DNA of 64,000 nt from Bacillota bacterium. GTDB lineage: Bacteria; Bacillota_E; JAJZYS01; JAJYTV01. How positions within the stretch are numbered: the stretch's first letter is position 1; each line of letters starts with the position of its first letter. Location of the stretch: contig JAJZVM010000013.1 of assembly GCA_021845645.1 (NCBI GenBank), positions 1 to 64,000 on the forward strand. The letters are read 5' to 3'. Positions 26,638-37,060 of this stretch are shown in pieces. The notes under the pieces are model-generated. The model was given only the letters and a program-made list of their open reading frames with translations. It was not told the DNA's origin and ran no database searches. A program made the position numbers and the translations under genes.

Positions 26638-29600
26638 CTAGTAGGTCAGTTTCAGGATGACCTGACCGGTGCCGTTCGTCGGCTCCGGGATCGTGAGCGT
26701 ATCCGTGTAGGAAGTGCCGCCAGAACCGCTCGTCGTGTAGGTGAACGCGACGGAGCCGCCCGATAGCGTGAGGTTCAGGGTGGTGTTGCCGGAGGAGCTG
26801 CCGAGGTAGGAGCTGGAGTTCGTGCCCTGGGTCAGGGTCAGGGTGAACGTCTGCGATGACGTGGTCCCCGACGTGATGAAGTTGCCGAAGGCGTCCACGA
26901 GCTGGATCACGCCCTGGTAGGTGGTGCTGTTGCTGAGGCCCGTCATGTCGGCTCCGTACGTGGCTCCCTCGACGGTGGCGAGCGTCCAGGGGCCGCCCTG
27001 GTAGGCCGGAGCCGGGAACGGCGTATTCGGACTCACGCTGCCTGTAGGCGCCTCGAGGGCGAGGTATGCGGGATCCGCCACGGACGGCGTCTCTGCAGCG
27101 CTTGCCGTCACCGCGCTCGAGGCGGTGCTGAGCTGGAAGGTGAGGGTCTGCTTGGTCGCCGAGGTCAGCACGACCGGCAGGTCTGCCGAACCGTTCGTGA
27201 AGCTCAGCGAACCGAGGTCACCGGCCCCTGTGCCGGCGGGGATGACCACAGTGGTGCTCGGGTTCGAGCCCGAGGAGGTCGTCGCGCCTACGCCAAAGGC
27301 CGTAGGCTCGGCGCCGTTCGGCGCGACCGCCAGGCCGCCGACCGTCAGGCTCACCGAGGAGCTGAACGATCCGATCGCCGGGTTGCCGAAGAGGTCTACC
27401 GCGTTGACCTGGTAGCTGTACGCCGTCCCGACCACGGTGTTCCCGGATGGGGTGGTGACGCTGGTGATGGTAGCCGGTGCCGCGCTGACGACGGTCACAT
27501 TGCCGCTCGAGGCCACCGCCGAGGTGCCGTTCACCTGCAGGTTGATGCTGGCGTTCTGCTGCGCGTCCACAGGCTCGATGTAGAGATCGGCGACGCCGTT
27601 GCTGAAGGTGAGATCGATCGTACCCGTGCCGGCCGCGCTGAGCGACTGGCCCCCCGTGATGTTGCCGTTCGAGTCCTCCGACGCGCCGACGATGGCGTCT
27701 GCCCCGTTCGGCGCTTGCGCGAGGAGGTCGATGCCCCCTGTGGGAGCCGTGATCTCCACCGAAAACGTGCCGTTCAGGGCATTGCCGTACTGGTCCTGGG
27801 ACGTCAGCTGGATCGTCTCCGGCTGACCCGCGAGGACGTTGGTCGGCAGGCTCGAGACGCTCAATTTCGTCGGGGTCTGCTGGTAGGTCGCCGTGAGGTA
27901 GTACACGTTCGTCGTGCCGTTCACGTACCAGAAGGGCTGGGACGTGGTGCCCGCTGCGACGCTGTAGGTCGTAACGTTGGCGTTGTACGGGTCGTTCGGC
28001 CGGAAGCTGCCACCGAGGCCGCCGTCTGAGAGCACGGCCGTAGAGGCGTAGGGGGCCACGGTTGGATTGCCCTGGGCATCGACCGGCTCGAGGTAGACCT
28101 CGACCGGCGTGTTCGACACGACGCTGATCCCGCTGCCGCCGTGCGAGGCCAGGGTCGAGACATTCGTCCCCGTTGTGCTGAAGAACTCGAAGCCGGTGAG
28201 CTCGCCCGGCAGGATCATCATGGGTATGGTCGTGGTCGGCCCACTGCCGATCGAGGCGTCCTGCGCGGTGATGTTGAGCTGACCTGCCGCCCACGCCGTC
28301 CCGGCGACGGTCGCCTGGCCGCCGCTCAGCTGTACCGTCCACTGGTTCGTGCCAGTCTCCGGTACGGACCCGCCGCCCGCATAGACGAGCCCAGTGAGCG
28401 ATCCGGCACCACTGAAGGTGAGCGTCACCTTGTCGTTCGTGCCCACAAGGTTCTGATACTGGTCCAGGGCCTTGATCGTCAGGCTGACGCTGTCACTGGA
28501 CGTCGCCACGTAATTGCTGCTCACATAGGTCCCTGGTGAATCGCTTCCCTTGCCTGTGTCGAGCGGCGTGACCTGGATCGTGGTCGCAACCGTGCTCTGT
28601 ACCGTCACCGTCGGCTGGCTGGCGGGCGTCTTGCTACCGCCGTTGATCGTCGCCGCGACGTCCACCGTATACGTCTGCCCGACGTAGGGCGGCACGGAGA
28701 CGGTGGCGATGAACTGCCCGCTCGCGTTGGTGTAGCCCGACGTTGCACCGAGCGTTACTGGATACGTGTTGCTCGTCGCGCTCGTGAGCATCACCGGAAT
28801 GCCGGACTGGCCGACCGGGTTGCCATAGAGGTCCACCGCCTGCACCACCACCGTGGTCTGCGGGTTCAAGGCGCTCACAAAGGTGCTGCTCATGGTGGCG
28901 GTGATGCCAACCACGGTACCAGCCGTGACTTGGAAGGGATCGGACGAAGAGCTGGAGAGCGCCTGCGTCGGGCTCGTCGCCTGCACGGTGTAGGTGCCGA
29001 CGCTGCCCGAACTCCCGTAAACGGTCAAGATGAACCTGCCGTTGGCCATGGCACTGGTGTCGAGATAGCCTCCCAGTGTCGTGCTCTGCGGCTGGCCGTC
29101 GACGTAAATGTTCGTCGCCAAGGTGCCGGAGCTGTTCTTGACGCTGATCAGGACCGGAATGGCATCGCTGACGGGGTAGCCGTGGGCGTCGATGGCTGAG
29201 ATGCCGTAGGTGAGTCCCGTGGCGCCGCTCGTCTGCGCGAGCGACGTTGTGGCTGGCGGGTAGAGGCTGATCGCCGACGGAACACCCGCGACCACCGCCT
29301 GCATGGTGGCCGTCGCGGTGGCCAGGCTTGTGCCTGTAGTGGACAGCGTGATGGTACCCGTCTCTCCCTGGATGTCCTGGACGGTGACGGTGGCATACGG
29401 CGCATTGACTCCAGCCTGCCCGTTGCCGCTGTAGACGAAGTTCTCCGCTGCGGTGCTGCCGCCCACGAACGTGGCCGGCCCACTGATGGCCACCGTAAAG
29501 GGATAGGTGCCATATAGCATCGGCTGACCGCTCTGGTCCAGCACCTGGACCTTGATGACCTCGGTGGTACCAGAGCTGTTCACGGAAATGTACTGCGGTG

Positions 29601-30750
29601 CGGAGATCGACAGCGTCGCAGCAGTCTGCAGCGAACTCGTCACTGTCGCCGTCGTCTGGTCGGCGGAGCCTGAGATTGCCGGGTCGGTCGCGGTAAGGGT
29701 CGTCGAGGCTCCTGGAATGTTGCCGCTCGTGACCGTAAACGTGGCAACGCCGCTCACCGCGGTCGTTGTACCAGGGTTGATCGCCGAGATGGCACCCCCG
29801 CTGCTCGACGTCAAGGTAATCTGGTCCGTGTTGTCGCTGGCCACGATGTTGCCATTCTGATCGAGGATATCCACCGTCACGGTGTACTGCGAATACCCAT
29901 TTGCGGCGATCTGCGCAGGCGTGACGATCTTGAGCGATGCTGGCGTCCCGTAGACGTCGATCGTCGCCGTGCCCGTGACCGTCCCACCAGACATCTGGTA
30001 CTTGCCTGTGACCGTGTACACGCCGGGACTGCTCGCCACGAATACATTCCCGGCAATCAGGGCGTTCGTGGACCCTAGGGAGTACGTTACCTGCGCACCG
30101 GGTACGGCTGCACCTTGTGGGTTCTTGACGACCGCGCTCAACTGCACCTGCTGACCTACGCCGACGTCCTGGGCAGAAGCGCTGACCGCGATGCTCCACG
30201 CTCCCTGGCTCACCTGCGACGCGGTGAACTTCTGGAGGAAATGCGGCGTGTCCGCGGTTGTGATGGCCTGGTTCGGCAGGAAGGATCCATTCGGGTATCC
30301 GGAGATGAGACCGAGCTTCACAGCTTCGTTAATATAGCCCCTGGCCCACGCAGGAATACCTCGATCATCCTTGAACGTCGTAGCCTGCGACGCCAGGGCC
30401 TGGGCCGCAGCCCCATCTCCCAACGCCAGCACTTCGATCTTTGCGATCTCCTCGCGTGTCAGATTGCCGCTCGGATCGAAGATGCCCTGCCGCACACCTG
30501 AGATGATGCCAGCCTTGTAGGCGGCTTCGATGTACCCGAAGTACGGGCTCGAGGATGGCACATCGCTGAAATCGGAGACTTGCGGGTAGACGGGTTGGAT
30601 GTTGTCCGCACGATCGAACTCATAGATGAATTGGGCACGACTGACCGAGGGCAGAACTGCTGCCGATGCCGACGTTGTGTTGCCAAGGGTGGCGGCCAGA
30701 GTTAGCAGCGACGCGGACACATAGGTTAGAAGGACACGTCGTTTGCGCAT
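26638..30750 (-). CDS. S-layer-like protein, N-terminal SLH domains and many Ig-like repeats
   Basis: About 1370 residues. The signal peptide MRKRRVLLTYVSASLL..SASA is followed by three SLH domains (about 35-200; LTREEIAKIE marks the first) and a long chain of invasin/adhesin-type Ig-like repeats rich in Thr, Ser, Val, Ala and Gly. The ATG at 30750 is chosen because GGAGG lies eight bases upstream. It is the largest of four tandem paralogues; all share a block around PMLYGTYPFTVAISGP and DAHGYPV. Role: cell-wall-anchored surface layer or adhesin. It ends in an aromatic residue (KLTY), similar to two sister proteins. Confidence 0.9.
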   Translation of the reverse strand: MRKRRVLLTYVSASLLTLAATLGNTTSASAAVLPSVSRAQFIYEFDRADNIQPVYPQVSDFSDVPSSSPYFGYIEAAYKAGIISGVRQGIFDPSGNLTREEIAKIEVLALGDGAAAQALASQATTFKDDRGIPAWARGYINEAVKLGLISGYPNGSFLPNQAITTADTPHFLQKFTASQVSQGAWSIAVSASAQDVGVGQQVQLSAVVKNPQGAAVPGAQVTYSLGSTNALIAGNVFVASSPGVYTVTGKYQMSGGTVTGTATIDVYGTPASLKIVTPAQIAANGYSQYTVTVDILDQNGNIVASDNTDQITLTSSSGGAISAINPGTTTAVSGVATFTVTSGNIPGASTTLTATDPAISGSADQTTATVTSSLQTAATLSISAPQYISVNSSGTTEVIKVQVLDQSGQPMLYGTYPFTVAISGPATFVGGSTAAENFVYSGNGQAGVNAPYATVTVQDIQGETGTITLSTTGTSLATATATMQAVVAGVPSAISLYPPATTSLAQTSGATGLTYGISAIDAHGYPVSDAIPVLISVKNSSGTLATNIYVDGQPQSTTLGGYLDTSAMANGRFILTVYGSSGSVGTYTVQATSPTQALSSSSSDPFQVTAGTVVGITATMSSTFVSALNPQTTVVVQAVDLYGNPVGQSGIPVMLTSATSNTYPVTLGATSGYTNASGQFIATVSVPPYVGQTYTVDVAATINGGSKTPASQPTVTVQSTVATTIQVTPLDTGKGSDSPGTYVSSNYVATSSDSVSLTIKALDQYQNLVGTNDKVTLTFSGAGSLTGLVYAGGGSVPETGTNQWTVQLSGGQATVAGTAWAAGQLNITAQDASIGSGPTTTIPMMILPGELTGFEFFSTTGTNVSTLASHGGSGISVVSNTPVEVYLEPVDAQGNPTVAPYASTAVLSDGGLGGSFRPNDPYNANVTTYSVAAGTTSQPFWYVNGTTNVYYLTATYQQTPTKLSVSSLPTNVLAGQPETIQLTSQDQYGNALNGTFSVEITAPTGGIDLLAQAPNGADAIVGASEDSNGNITGGQSLSAAGTGTIDLTFSNGVADLYIEPVDAQQNASINLQVNGTSAVASSGNVTVVSAAPATITSVTTPSGNTVVGTAYSYQVNAVDLFGNPAIGSFSSSVSLTVGGLAVAPNGAEPTAFGVGATTSSGSNPSTTVVIPAGTGAGDLGSLSFTNGSADLPVVLTSATKQTLTFQLSTASSAVTASAAETPSVADPAYLALEAPTGSVSPNTPFPAPAYQGGPWTLATVEGATYGADMTGLSNSTTYQGVIQLVDAFGNFITSGTTSSQTFTLTLTQGTNSSSYLGSSSGNTTLNLTLSGGSVAFTYTTSGSGGTSYTDTLTIPEPTNGTGQVILKLTY

Positions 30751-30869
30751 GATCAATGCCTCCTCGAACCGACACATTCCAACTTTTATGTTATGCGTGT
30801 TGTGCACCGAAGTTGACCAAGGAACCGTTGGCCCGGAGGGAGATGCGGCCCTCCAGGCCCCTCAAGGTT
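30751..30869. other. Intergenic spacer between S-layer-like genes
   Basis: About 120 bases carrying the ribosome binding site of the downstream gene and the hairpin at 30830-30859. Nothing else is recognised. Confidence 0.4.
30830..30859 (-). terminator. Hairpin after the 956-residue SLH protein gene
   Basis: An interrupted stem (GGCC, one mismatch, GGAGGG pairing with CCCTCC, GGCC) with an eight-base loop, ten bases after the stop codon. No T-run, so it may be a weak terminator or stability element. Confidence 0.4.
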
Positions 30870-33740
30870 CTAGTTGGCCACTATATGGTACGTACCCGTT
30901 GCGCGCGCTGTGTAATAGACGATCTGCTGCGCCTGCCCAGCGTACATCTGAAAGCCGGTAATCGCAGCCCCGCCAGGCGACAGGCTGAACATACCCCCAC
31001 CCGCCGAGTCGGACAGTTCGATGGTGGTCGCGACGGTCGGAACGGTCGGGTTGCCGTACTCATCCACAGGCGTCACCAGAAGTTCCTGCGGGACGCCTGC
31101 CTGGAATGTCTGGTTGGTTGTCGAGACGTTTACTCCGCTGCCGTTGAAGACATCGTACTGCCATACGCGTCCCGCGACGACCGTGAAGTTTGCAGACCCG
31201 GCGGCGGTGGTGGACACCGAAGTGTCCTTGACCGTGACGCCAGTAGTCCCTGACGTCTCGGCGGTTGCCGTGATCAGGTCCGAACCGGTGGGCGTCAGGC
31301 GATCCGTCCAATCGTTAGTGCCGGAAAGCTGCGTGAGGTAGCCGCCTGTGCTGAAGATTGGCACCAAGCCAGTGTTCGAGAAGTCTATCTCGACGTTGTC
31401 CTGGCTCGAGATCTTGTTGCCGTACGGATCAAGGCTCTGCACCGTGATCTGGACGGTGTCACTGGCCTGCGCCGTGCTGCCGCTATGTAAGTAGGTGCCG
31501 GACGAGTCGCCGCCCTGATAGACGGTGTTGAACGCAAGCGAGAGCGTGGCTGCTACGGTGTTCGCTACAGTTACGGAGGCCGCCGTCGTCCCCAGGCCCG
31601 ATGCGCTGACGTCCACAAGGTAGGTGTTTCCGACGTATACCGGCGCCGTGGCGGTGACGGTCGCCACGCCGTTTACCGTCGCAGCGCTTGTGGCACTCAG
31701 GGTGACGCCTGGCGCAGTGTTGGAGGAGGCGTTCGCAAAGGTCACGACAGTACCGCTTGACGGCACGGTGTTGCCGAATTGGTCCTCAAGTGTCGCCGTG
31801 ACCGGAGTCGATGGGTCTGCGATAGGTACGCTGGCCGCTGCCGTCACAACAAGGTGCGTGACGGGACCCGGCGTCTCGGTGAAGCTGACCGGGTTCGCTG
31901 CCGAGATGCCGCTCTGCTCGGAGGATACTGTCACCGTGTAGATGCCGGCATCGGCACCGCCCATCGTGTCTGTGAGGGTGAACTTGCCGTTGCTCGCTGC
32001 TACGGGATCCAGTACTCCGCTTGAGCTCTGGGTATAGCCGTCTACGCGGATGTTCGTGGCGATGACACTGTTGCGTTCGACCGTGATGTCCAATGTCGGA
32101 GTCGCCGCGGTCGGATAGCCGTTGCTGTCAACCACGGCCACGCCAAAGGTGATGCCGATCGCACCCTGAGCTTCAGAGAAGGATGTCGTAGTCGGAGGGG
32201 TCACAGCGATTCCGCTGGCTGCACCACCGACCACGGCCTGCATGGTCACGGACTTCGCCGGGAGATTGGTGGCCGTGACGGTGACCGTGACGGGACCCGT
32301 CTTGTCTTGGAGCGAGACGATGGGAACCTGCGTCACATCGGAAGTCGTCACACTGCCAGCGCCGGTGTAGAAGAACTCCTGCTGACCGGTCGCACCGTTG
32401 CCGAAGGTGGCCGGGCCCGAAAGCGCCACTGTAAAAGGTACGCTGCCGAATAGCATCGGCTCTCCCGCTTGGTCGAGCACCTGCACCGAGAGGTTGGTTG
32501 TCGTCGAAAGCGTAGCACTCAGATATTGGGGCGCCGTCACAGCGAGCGACGCCGCGGTACCCAACGCGGATGTGACCGTCAACTGAGCGGCTGTCGGGCT
32601 GGACAAGGGAGCACCCGTGCTCGAGTATTCAACGGCATAGAAGGTGTCGCTCTGTCCCGCCACGAGGCCTGACTGGACGGTAAAGTCCGCGGCCCCGTTG
32701 ACGAAGCTGGCTGTGGTACCATCGCTGAGCGCGGCCGTCAGGTTGATCGGCGTCACCGCATTGTCCGACGGCGTAAGGATTTTGGTGGCACCCTGGTAGG
32801 TCGTGTAGTAGAGGGCTACGTTGCCCTGGGCATTTTGGACGACGTTCCCGTACTGGTCGACAGCCTGAGCTTCGATGGTCGTCGTCTGCTCGCCGTCGGC
32901 TACGATACTGTTGAGAGATTTCAGCCGCAACGCGACTGGACCGCCGTAAACGGATACAGTAGCTGTTCCCGACACTCCCTGCCCTGCCGTGGCACTGATG
33001 GTGTAGGTCCCCGGCTGTGACGCGATCATCGAACTGCCGCTGATGATGGCGTTGCCGCCGGCGGCAGTGTAGGTGACCGTGGCGTTAGGCAGGACCTGAC
33101 CCGCAGCATTCTTGACGATCGCCGACAACGTGGTGATCTGGCCGACCGCCACAGATGTTGGGCTGGCCGTGACAGCGATGCTGTACGGCTGCGAGGACGA
33201 CGCGCTGGCGGAGTACACCGTCGTGAACTGCTTGATGAAACTCGCCTGCCCAGCCGGAGTGACGAGGGCGCCCGGCACGAACGTGTCGTTGGCGTAACCC
33301 TGCACCAGACCTAGGCGGACCGCCTCGACCACGTACCCCCGTGCCCAGGTTGAGATGGACGCGTCGTCCTTGAAGTTGGTGGCCGTGCTGATGAGGCCTT
33401 GTGCACTGGTAGCGTCGCCGAGTGCTGTCACCTCGATCTTCGCCATCTGCTGACGCGTGAGGTAGCCGTTGGGCGAGAAGACGTCTGCGCTGATCCCCTG
33501 GATCCAGCCACGCTGATACGCCGCTTCGATGTACCCGTAGTAGGGGTTGCTCGTCGGCACGTCCTGGAAGTTTGGCTGAGCCGGATTTACAGGCTGAATG
33601 CCCATGGCCACATCAAGGGCGTAGACAAACTCCGCCCTCGTCGTGTAGGCCGCAGCCGACGCGGATGCACCGGCGGCTGAGGTCAGCGAGAGGATGCCTG
33701 CAACAGAGGCCACCGCAAGCAAGCGAGCCGGTCCCTTCAT
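30870..33740 (-). CDS. S-layer-like protein, N-terminal SLH domains and Ig-like repeats
   Basis: About 956 residues. A signal peptide (MKGPARLLAVASVAG..ASA) precedes three SLH domains (about 30-190, with LTRQQMAKIE) and Ig-like repeats. The ATG at 33740 follows GAGGAGG by six bases; an earlier GTG would overlap that ribosome binding site and is rejected. The shared block reads PMLFGSVPFTVALSGP and DSNGYPT. Unlike its sisters it ends early, in YHIVAN, and lacks the last beta-strand region with the terminal aromatic residue, so it may be C-terminally shortened. Confidence 0.9.
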   Translation of the reverse strand: MKGPARLLAVASVAGILSLTSAAGASASAAAYTTRAEFVYALDVAMGIQPVNPAQPNFQDVPTSNPYYGYIEAAYQRGWIQGISADVFSPNGYLTRQQMAKIEVTALGDATSAQGLISTATNFKDDASISTWARGYVVEAVRLGLVQGYANDTFVPGALVTPAGQASFIKQFTTVYSASASSSQPYSIAVTASPTSVAVGQITTLSAIVKNAAGQVLPNATVTYTAAGGNAIISGSSMIASQPGTYTISATAGQGVSGTATVSVYGGPVALRLKSLNSIVADGEQTTTIEAQAVDQYGNVVQNAQGNVALYYTTYQGATKILTPSDNAVTPINLTAALSDGTTASFVNGAADFTVQSGLVAGQSDTFYAVEYSSTGAPLSSPTAAQLTVTSALGTAASLAVTAPQYLSATLSTTTNLSVQVLDQAGEPMLFGSVPFTVALSGPATFGNGATGQQEFFYTGAGSVTTSDVTQVPIVSLQDKTGPVTVTVTATNLPAKSVTMQAVVGGAASGIAVTPPTTTSFSEAQGAIGITFGVAVVDSNGYPTAATPTLDITVERNSVIATNIRVDGYTQSSSGVLDPVAASNGKFTLTDTMGGADAGIYTVTVSSEQSGISAANPVSFTETPGPVTHLVVTAAASVPIADPSTPVTATLEDQFGNTVPSSGTVVTFANASSNTAPGVTLSATSAATVNGVATVTATAPVYVGNTYLVDVSASGLGTTAASVTVANTVAATLSLAFNTVYQGGDSSGTYLHSGSTAQASDTVQITVQSLDPYGNKISSQDNVEIDFSNTGLVPIFSTGGYLTQLSGTNDWTDRLTPTGSDLITATAETSGTTGVTVKDTSVSTTAAGSANFTVVAGRVWQYDVFNGSGVNVSTTNQTFQAGVPQELLVTPVDEYGNPTVPTVATTIELSDSAGGGMFSLSPGGAAITGFQMYAGQAQQIVYYTARATGTYHIVAN

Positions 33741-33862
33741 CTTCGTCCTCCTCACGAAAGCGAATCCCGAGGACTGCTTCAGGGGTCTGACTGTGACATG
33801 GATCTGGCTTCATATGGAACACCGCGCCCCGGCAGATGTGATGCGCAGGGAGCAGTACGAGG

Positions 33863-36800
33863 CTAATAGCTCACCTGGAAGGAGAAGACCGTCGCGCCGC
33901 TGACCACGTAGTTGATCGTATCGCTGCCAGAACCGCTGGATGGTGCCGTGAACGTCGTACCCGAGAGATGTGCGGAGTTTGACACGTCGGTCAAGGTCCC
34001 GCCGCTGGTACCGAATACGAGCGTGGCCCCGTTCGCGAGCGTCAACGCCGCATTGGCAGGGAACGACACCCAGTTCGCCGCGGACAACGCCACGCCGGTG
34101 GCGCTCGTGCCTGACACGTAGTAGATGGGCAACGCCGGCGAGCCCGCGTACACCTGGGCGGATTCGATGTTGGCACCTGCCTGCGTCAAGCGGAATGAGC
34201 CGGACGCCTGCCCTTGCAGGCCGACGATGTAGTTTTGCGACGGAACGGCGGTGTTGCCGGCAAAGTCCACCGGCCTTAGGGTCAGGGAAAGCGGGATATT
34301 GGCGGTAACCGATTCGCTGCTAGCCGTCTGCCCGGAGGCATCCACAAGCTCGAATCCAGTCACGGGACCGGCCAGGATATTGAAGGTCTGACTCCCCGTA
34401 ACCTGCGGCGCGACAGACTGGTCCGTGGCGGTGAGCACCAACATCCCGGAAGTTCCGGCACGCGCGGCGAACACCGCCGTACCTCCCGCTAGCGTGACGG
34501 TCCAGGTGCCATTGCCGTTATCCACGACCGATCCGACTCCCCCTCCCGGGGCGAGAAGGGTCGACGGATTCGTGAGCGTACCGGACCCGGACATCGAGAT
34601 GAGCAGCTTGTCCGCCGTGGGAACGGCAATACCGTTTTGGTCCGTTGCCTTGATAGTAACGGTGACCAGATCACCAGACTGGGCTGCAGATGCGTTGTTC
34701 GCGTAGGTACCGGAGGTCGCAGCATCCTGCATGGTCACGGCGATATTGTGGGCGACACTGTTCTCCACGGCCACGGTGAACGTGGAGGTCGTGTACTGGG
34801 TGCCTCCAAGCGTCGTGGTCGCCGTGATGGGATAGCTGGCTCCGACATACGCCGGCATGGTGAACGTTTCTATGGCGGTGCCACTGGCTGACGTGTCAAC
34901 GACCGCCGAGGCTGGCGAGATGCCTGAGCCCGTGGACGAGAACGTCACGGGTATCCCCGAGTCCGCGATCGCGTTGCCGTAGCGGTCCACGATCTGCGCC
35001 GTAATCTGGGCCTGGGGAGATGTCACGGCGACATAGGCAGGTCCCGTCAGCGCAATGCCGTACACTGCCCCCGGCAGTTCGGTGAATGTCACTGGCTGCG
35101 GCGCCGAGAGCACGCCTGCCGGATCGCTCAGCGTAACGGTGTAGGTGCCTGCGTCAGGTGCCGTGCCTGTATTCGTGACGGTGAAAAACCCGTTGGCCAT
35201 GGCAGCACTGTCGAGTACGCCTGAGGATGTCGTTTGAGTCAAGGCATCGATCGCAATGTTGGTGGCAATGGCACCGCTGCTGTTCTTCACCGTAATTTCG
35301 ACCGGAACGCTGTCCTGCACGGGATATCCGTGCGTATCCACCGCCTGAATGCCAAAGCGCAAGCCTGCTGCACCGTTGTCCTCAGAGAACGAGGTTGTCG
35401 TGGGAGGGGTGATCTTGAGTCCGGCGGCTGCACCGGAAATCACTGCCGTAAGCGTCGTCTGCGCGGACGTCAGCGTTCCGGACGTCACCGCCACTGTGAC
35501 GGTGCCGGTCTCCCCCTGCACGTCCTCGATGGTTACTGGCGTATAGTTTGTGGTGCTGCCATTCCCGCCGTAGACGAACGTGTGCGGCGTGTTGGTACCG
35601 TCGACAAACTGCGCGGGGCCCGTGAGGGTCACGGTAAATCCATAGGTACCGTAGAGCATAGGCTGTCCGCCCTGGTCCACCACCGCGACGTCGACCGTCG
35701 TCGTGGACGTCGAGTTCGCCGTAAGGAAGGGACTGGTCGCGGTAACAGCAACTCCGGTCGCAGTCTGACCAGTTGTGGTCACGGTGGCCGAACCGCTCAG
35801 CGCCTTGTTCGACGCATCACTGGCCGTCAGCGTCGCAGAAGCGCCCGAACTGCTCCCGCCCTGCAGGGTGAATGTCGCCACTCCCCCGCTAGCGGTCACT
35901 GTCGCGGACCCGCCGAGTACCCCACCGACGCCGACCAAGGCCACGGCGCTCGTGTTGCTCGAGGTAAGCGTGATGCTGTCGGCGTCGTTCGCAACAACAT
36001 TGCCATTGGCGTCCACCACGCTGACGGTGACCGTGGTCTGTGATGTGCCGTCCGCAACCACGGTGGACGGCACATTGACTTTCAATGCAGTTGGCGTGCC
36101 AAACACGTTGATCGTGACAGTCCCGCTGGCAGTGCCTGCAACGCCTTCAATCGTGTACGTGCCCGAGGTCGATGCGACAAACTGATTTCCGGACACAATG
36201 GCGCTCTGCACATTTGCGGAAGTCACACTGTATGTCACGACTGGTGCAGCCACCGGCGTGCCCGACGCGTTCTCGGCCACCGCCGACAACGTTACGAACT
36301 GCCCGGCGGCGACGTCCGCAGCGGATGCGGTGATCTTCAGGGTCGTGGCTGCTGTGCCGGAGTTCATCACGGCTGCAAGCTGGACAAGAAGATGCGTCTC
36401 CTGAGCTGTCGTCAGGTCCGCATTGGGTTGGAATGTGCCGTTGGGGAATCCCTTCAAGAGCCCAAGCGCGCTCGCCTCGCCAACGTAGCCCACCAGAGCC
36501 GTGGGAATCGTTAAATTGTCGGTAAAGCTCGTGGACGTGATGGCAGTAGCCGCTACGCCGTGACCGGAGGCCACCACTTCATACTTAGCAGCCTCAGCGC
36601 GCGTGAGGGGCAGGTTCGGCCCGAAGGTGCCGCCTGCGAATCCATTGGTGATGCCCGCCTGGGCAGCCGCCTCGACATAGCCGTAGTACGGGTTCGTTGC
36701 AGGGACGTCACTAAATGTCGGTGTGGTTGGGTACACCGGCTTCAGCCCCACCTGCAAGACCATCTGTTCGATGAATGCTCCACGCGTCTCATAGCTCACA

Positions 36801-36886
36801 GAACTCGCAGCTGACGCAGGGGTTCCGGACCACGCCACCAACGAGACCGCCGCCGTCAGGGCGCCGATCAACCGCAACCTGTCCAT
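33863..36886 (-). CDS. S-layer-like protein, N-terminal SLH domains and Ig-like repeats
   Basis: About 1007 residues. The signal peptide is MDRLRLIGALTAAVSL..ASA; three SLH domains cover about 30-185 with LTRAEAAKYE; Ig-like repeats follow, ending in FSFQVSY. The ATG at 36886 sits after AAGGAGG. The shared block reads PMLYGTYGFTVTLTGP and DTHGYPV. In length and ending it is the closest sister of the protein encoded upstream (1013 residues), suggesting tandem duplication. Very few Lys, Arg, Glu or Asp occur in the Ig-like part, as is common in surface proteins of acid-tolerant cells. Confidence 0.9.
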   Translation of the reverse strand: MDRLRLIGALTAAVSLVAWSGTPASAASSVSYETRGAFIEQMVLQVGLKPVYPTTPTFSDVPATNPYYGYVEAAAQAGITNGFAGGTFGPNLPLTRAEAAKYEVVASGHGVAATAITSTSFTDNLTIPTALVGYVGEASALGLLKGFPNGTFQPNADLTTAQETHLLVQLAAVMNSGTAATTLKITASAADVAAGQFVTLSAVAENASGTPVAAPVVTYSVTSANVQSAIVSGNQFVASTSGTYTIEGVAGTASGTVTINVFGTPTALKVNVPSTVVADGTSQTTVTVSVVDANGNVVANDADSITLTSSNTSAVALVGVGGVLGGSATVTASGGVATFTLQGGSSSGASATLTASDASNKALSGSATVTTTGQTATGVAVTATSPFLTANSTSTTTVDVAVVDQGGQPMLYGTYGFTVTLTGPAQFVDGTNTPHTFVYGGNGSTTNYTPVTIEDVQGETGTVTVAVTSGTLTSAQTTLTAVISGAAAGLKITPPTTTSFSEDNGAAGLRFGIQAVDTHGYPVQDSVPVEITVKNSSGAIATNIAIDALTQTTSSGVLDSAAMANGFFTVTNTGTAPDAGTYTVTLSDPAGVLSAPQPVTFTELPGAVYGIALTGPAYVAVTSPQAQITAQIVDRYGNAIADSGIPVTFSSTGSGISPASAVVDTSASGTAIETFTMPAYVGASYPITATTTLGGTQYTTSTFTVAVENSVAHNIAVTMQDAATSGTYANNASAAQSGDLVTVTIKATDQNGIAVPTADKLLISMSGSGTLTNPSTLLAPGGGVGSVVDNGNGTWTVTLAGGTAVFAARAGTSGMLVLTATDQSVAPQVTGSQTFNILAGPVTGFELVDASGQTASSESVTANIPLSLTLRPVDFAGNTAVPSQNYIVGLQGQASGSFRLTQAGANIESAQVYAGSPALPIYYVSGTSATGVALSAANWVSFPANAALTLANGATLVFGTSGGTLTDVSNSAHLSGTTFTAPSSGSGSDTINYVVSGATVFSFQVSY

Positions 36887-37006
36887 ACAAGCCTCCTTGG
36901 AGCGTCCCGCTTGCCCCACCTGGCATACTGTTCTTGTGTTCGAGACCACCTGGAAGCTCACCTGCAAGGCCCTTTGCTCGACAAGGAAACTCTCACAAGC
37001 AAAAGG

Positions 37007-37037
37007 GCAGGAGCCCCGGCAAAGCCGGGGCTCCTGC
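37007..37037 (-). terminator. Strong intrinsic terminator of the main S-layer gene
   Basis: A 14-base-pair perfect stem (5' arm GCAGGAGCCCCGGC on either strand) with a three-base loop, 24 bases after the stop codon. On the minus strand it is followed by CCTTTTGC. This is the clearest terminator in the surface-protein array, consistent with heavy transcription of the gene before it. Confidence 0.8.
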
Positions 37038-37060
37038 GCTAGGTCCGCGATACTCCCAGA

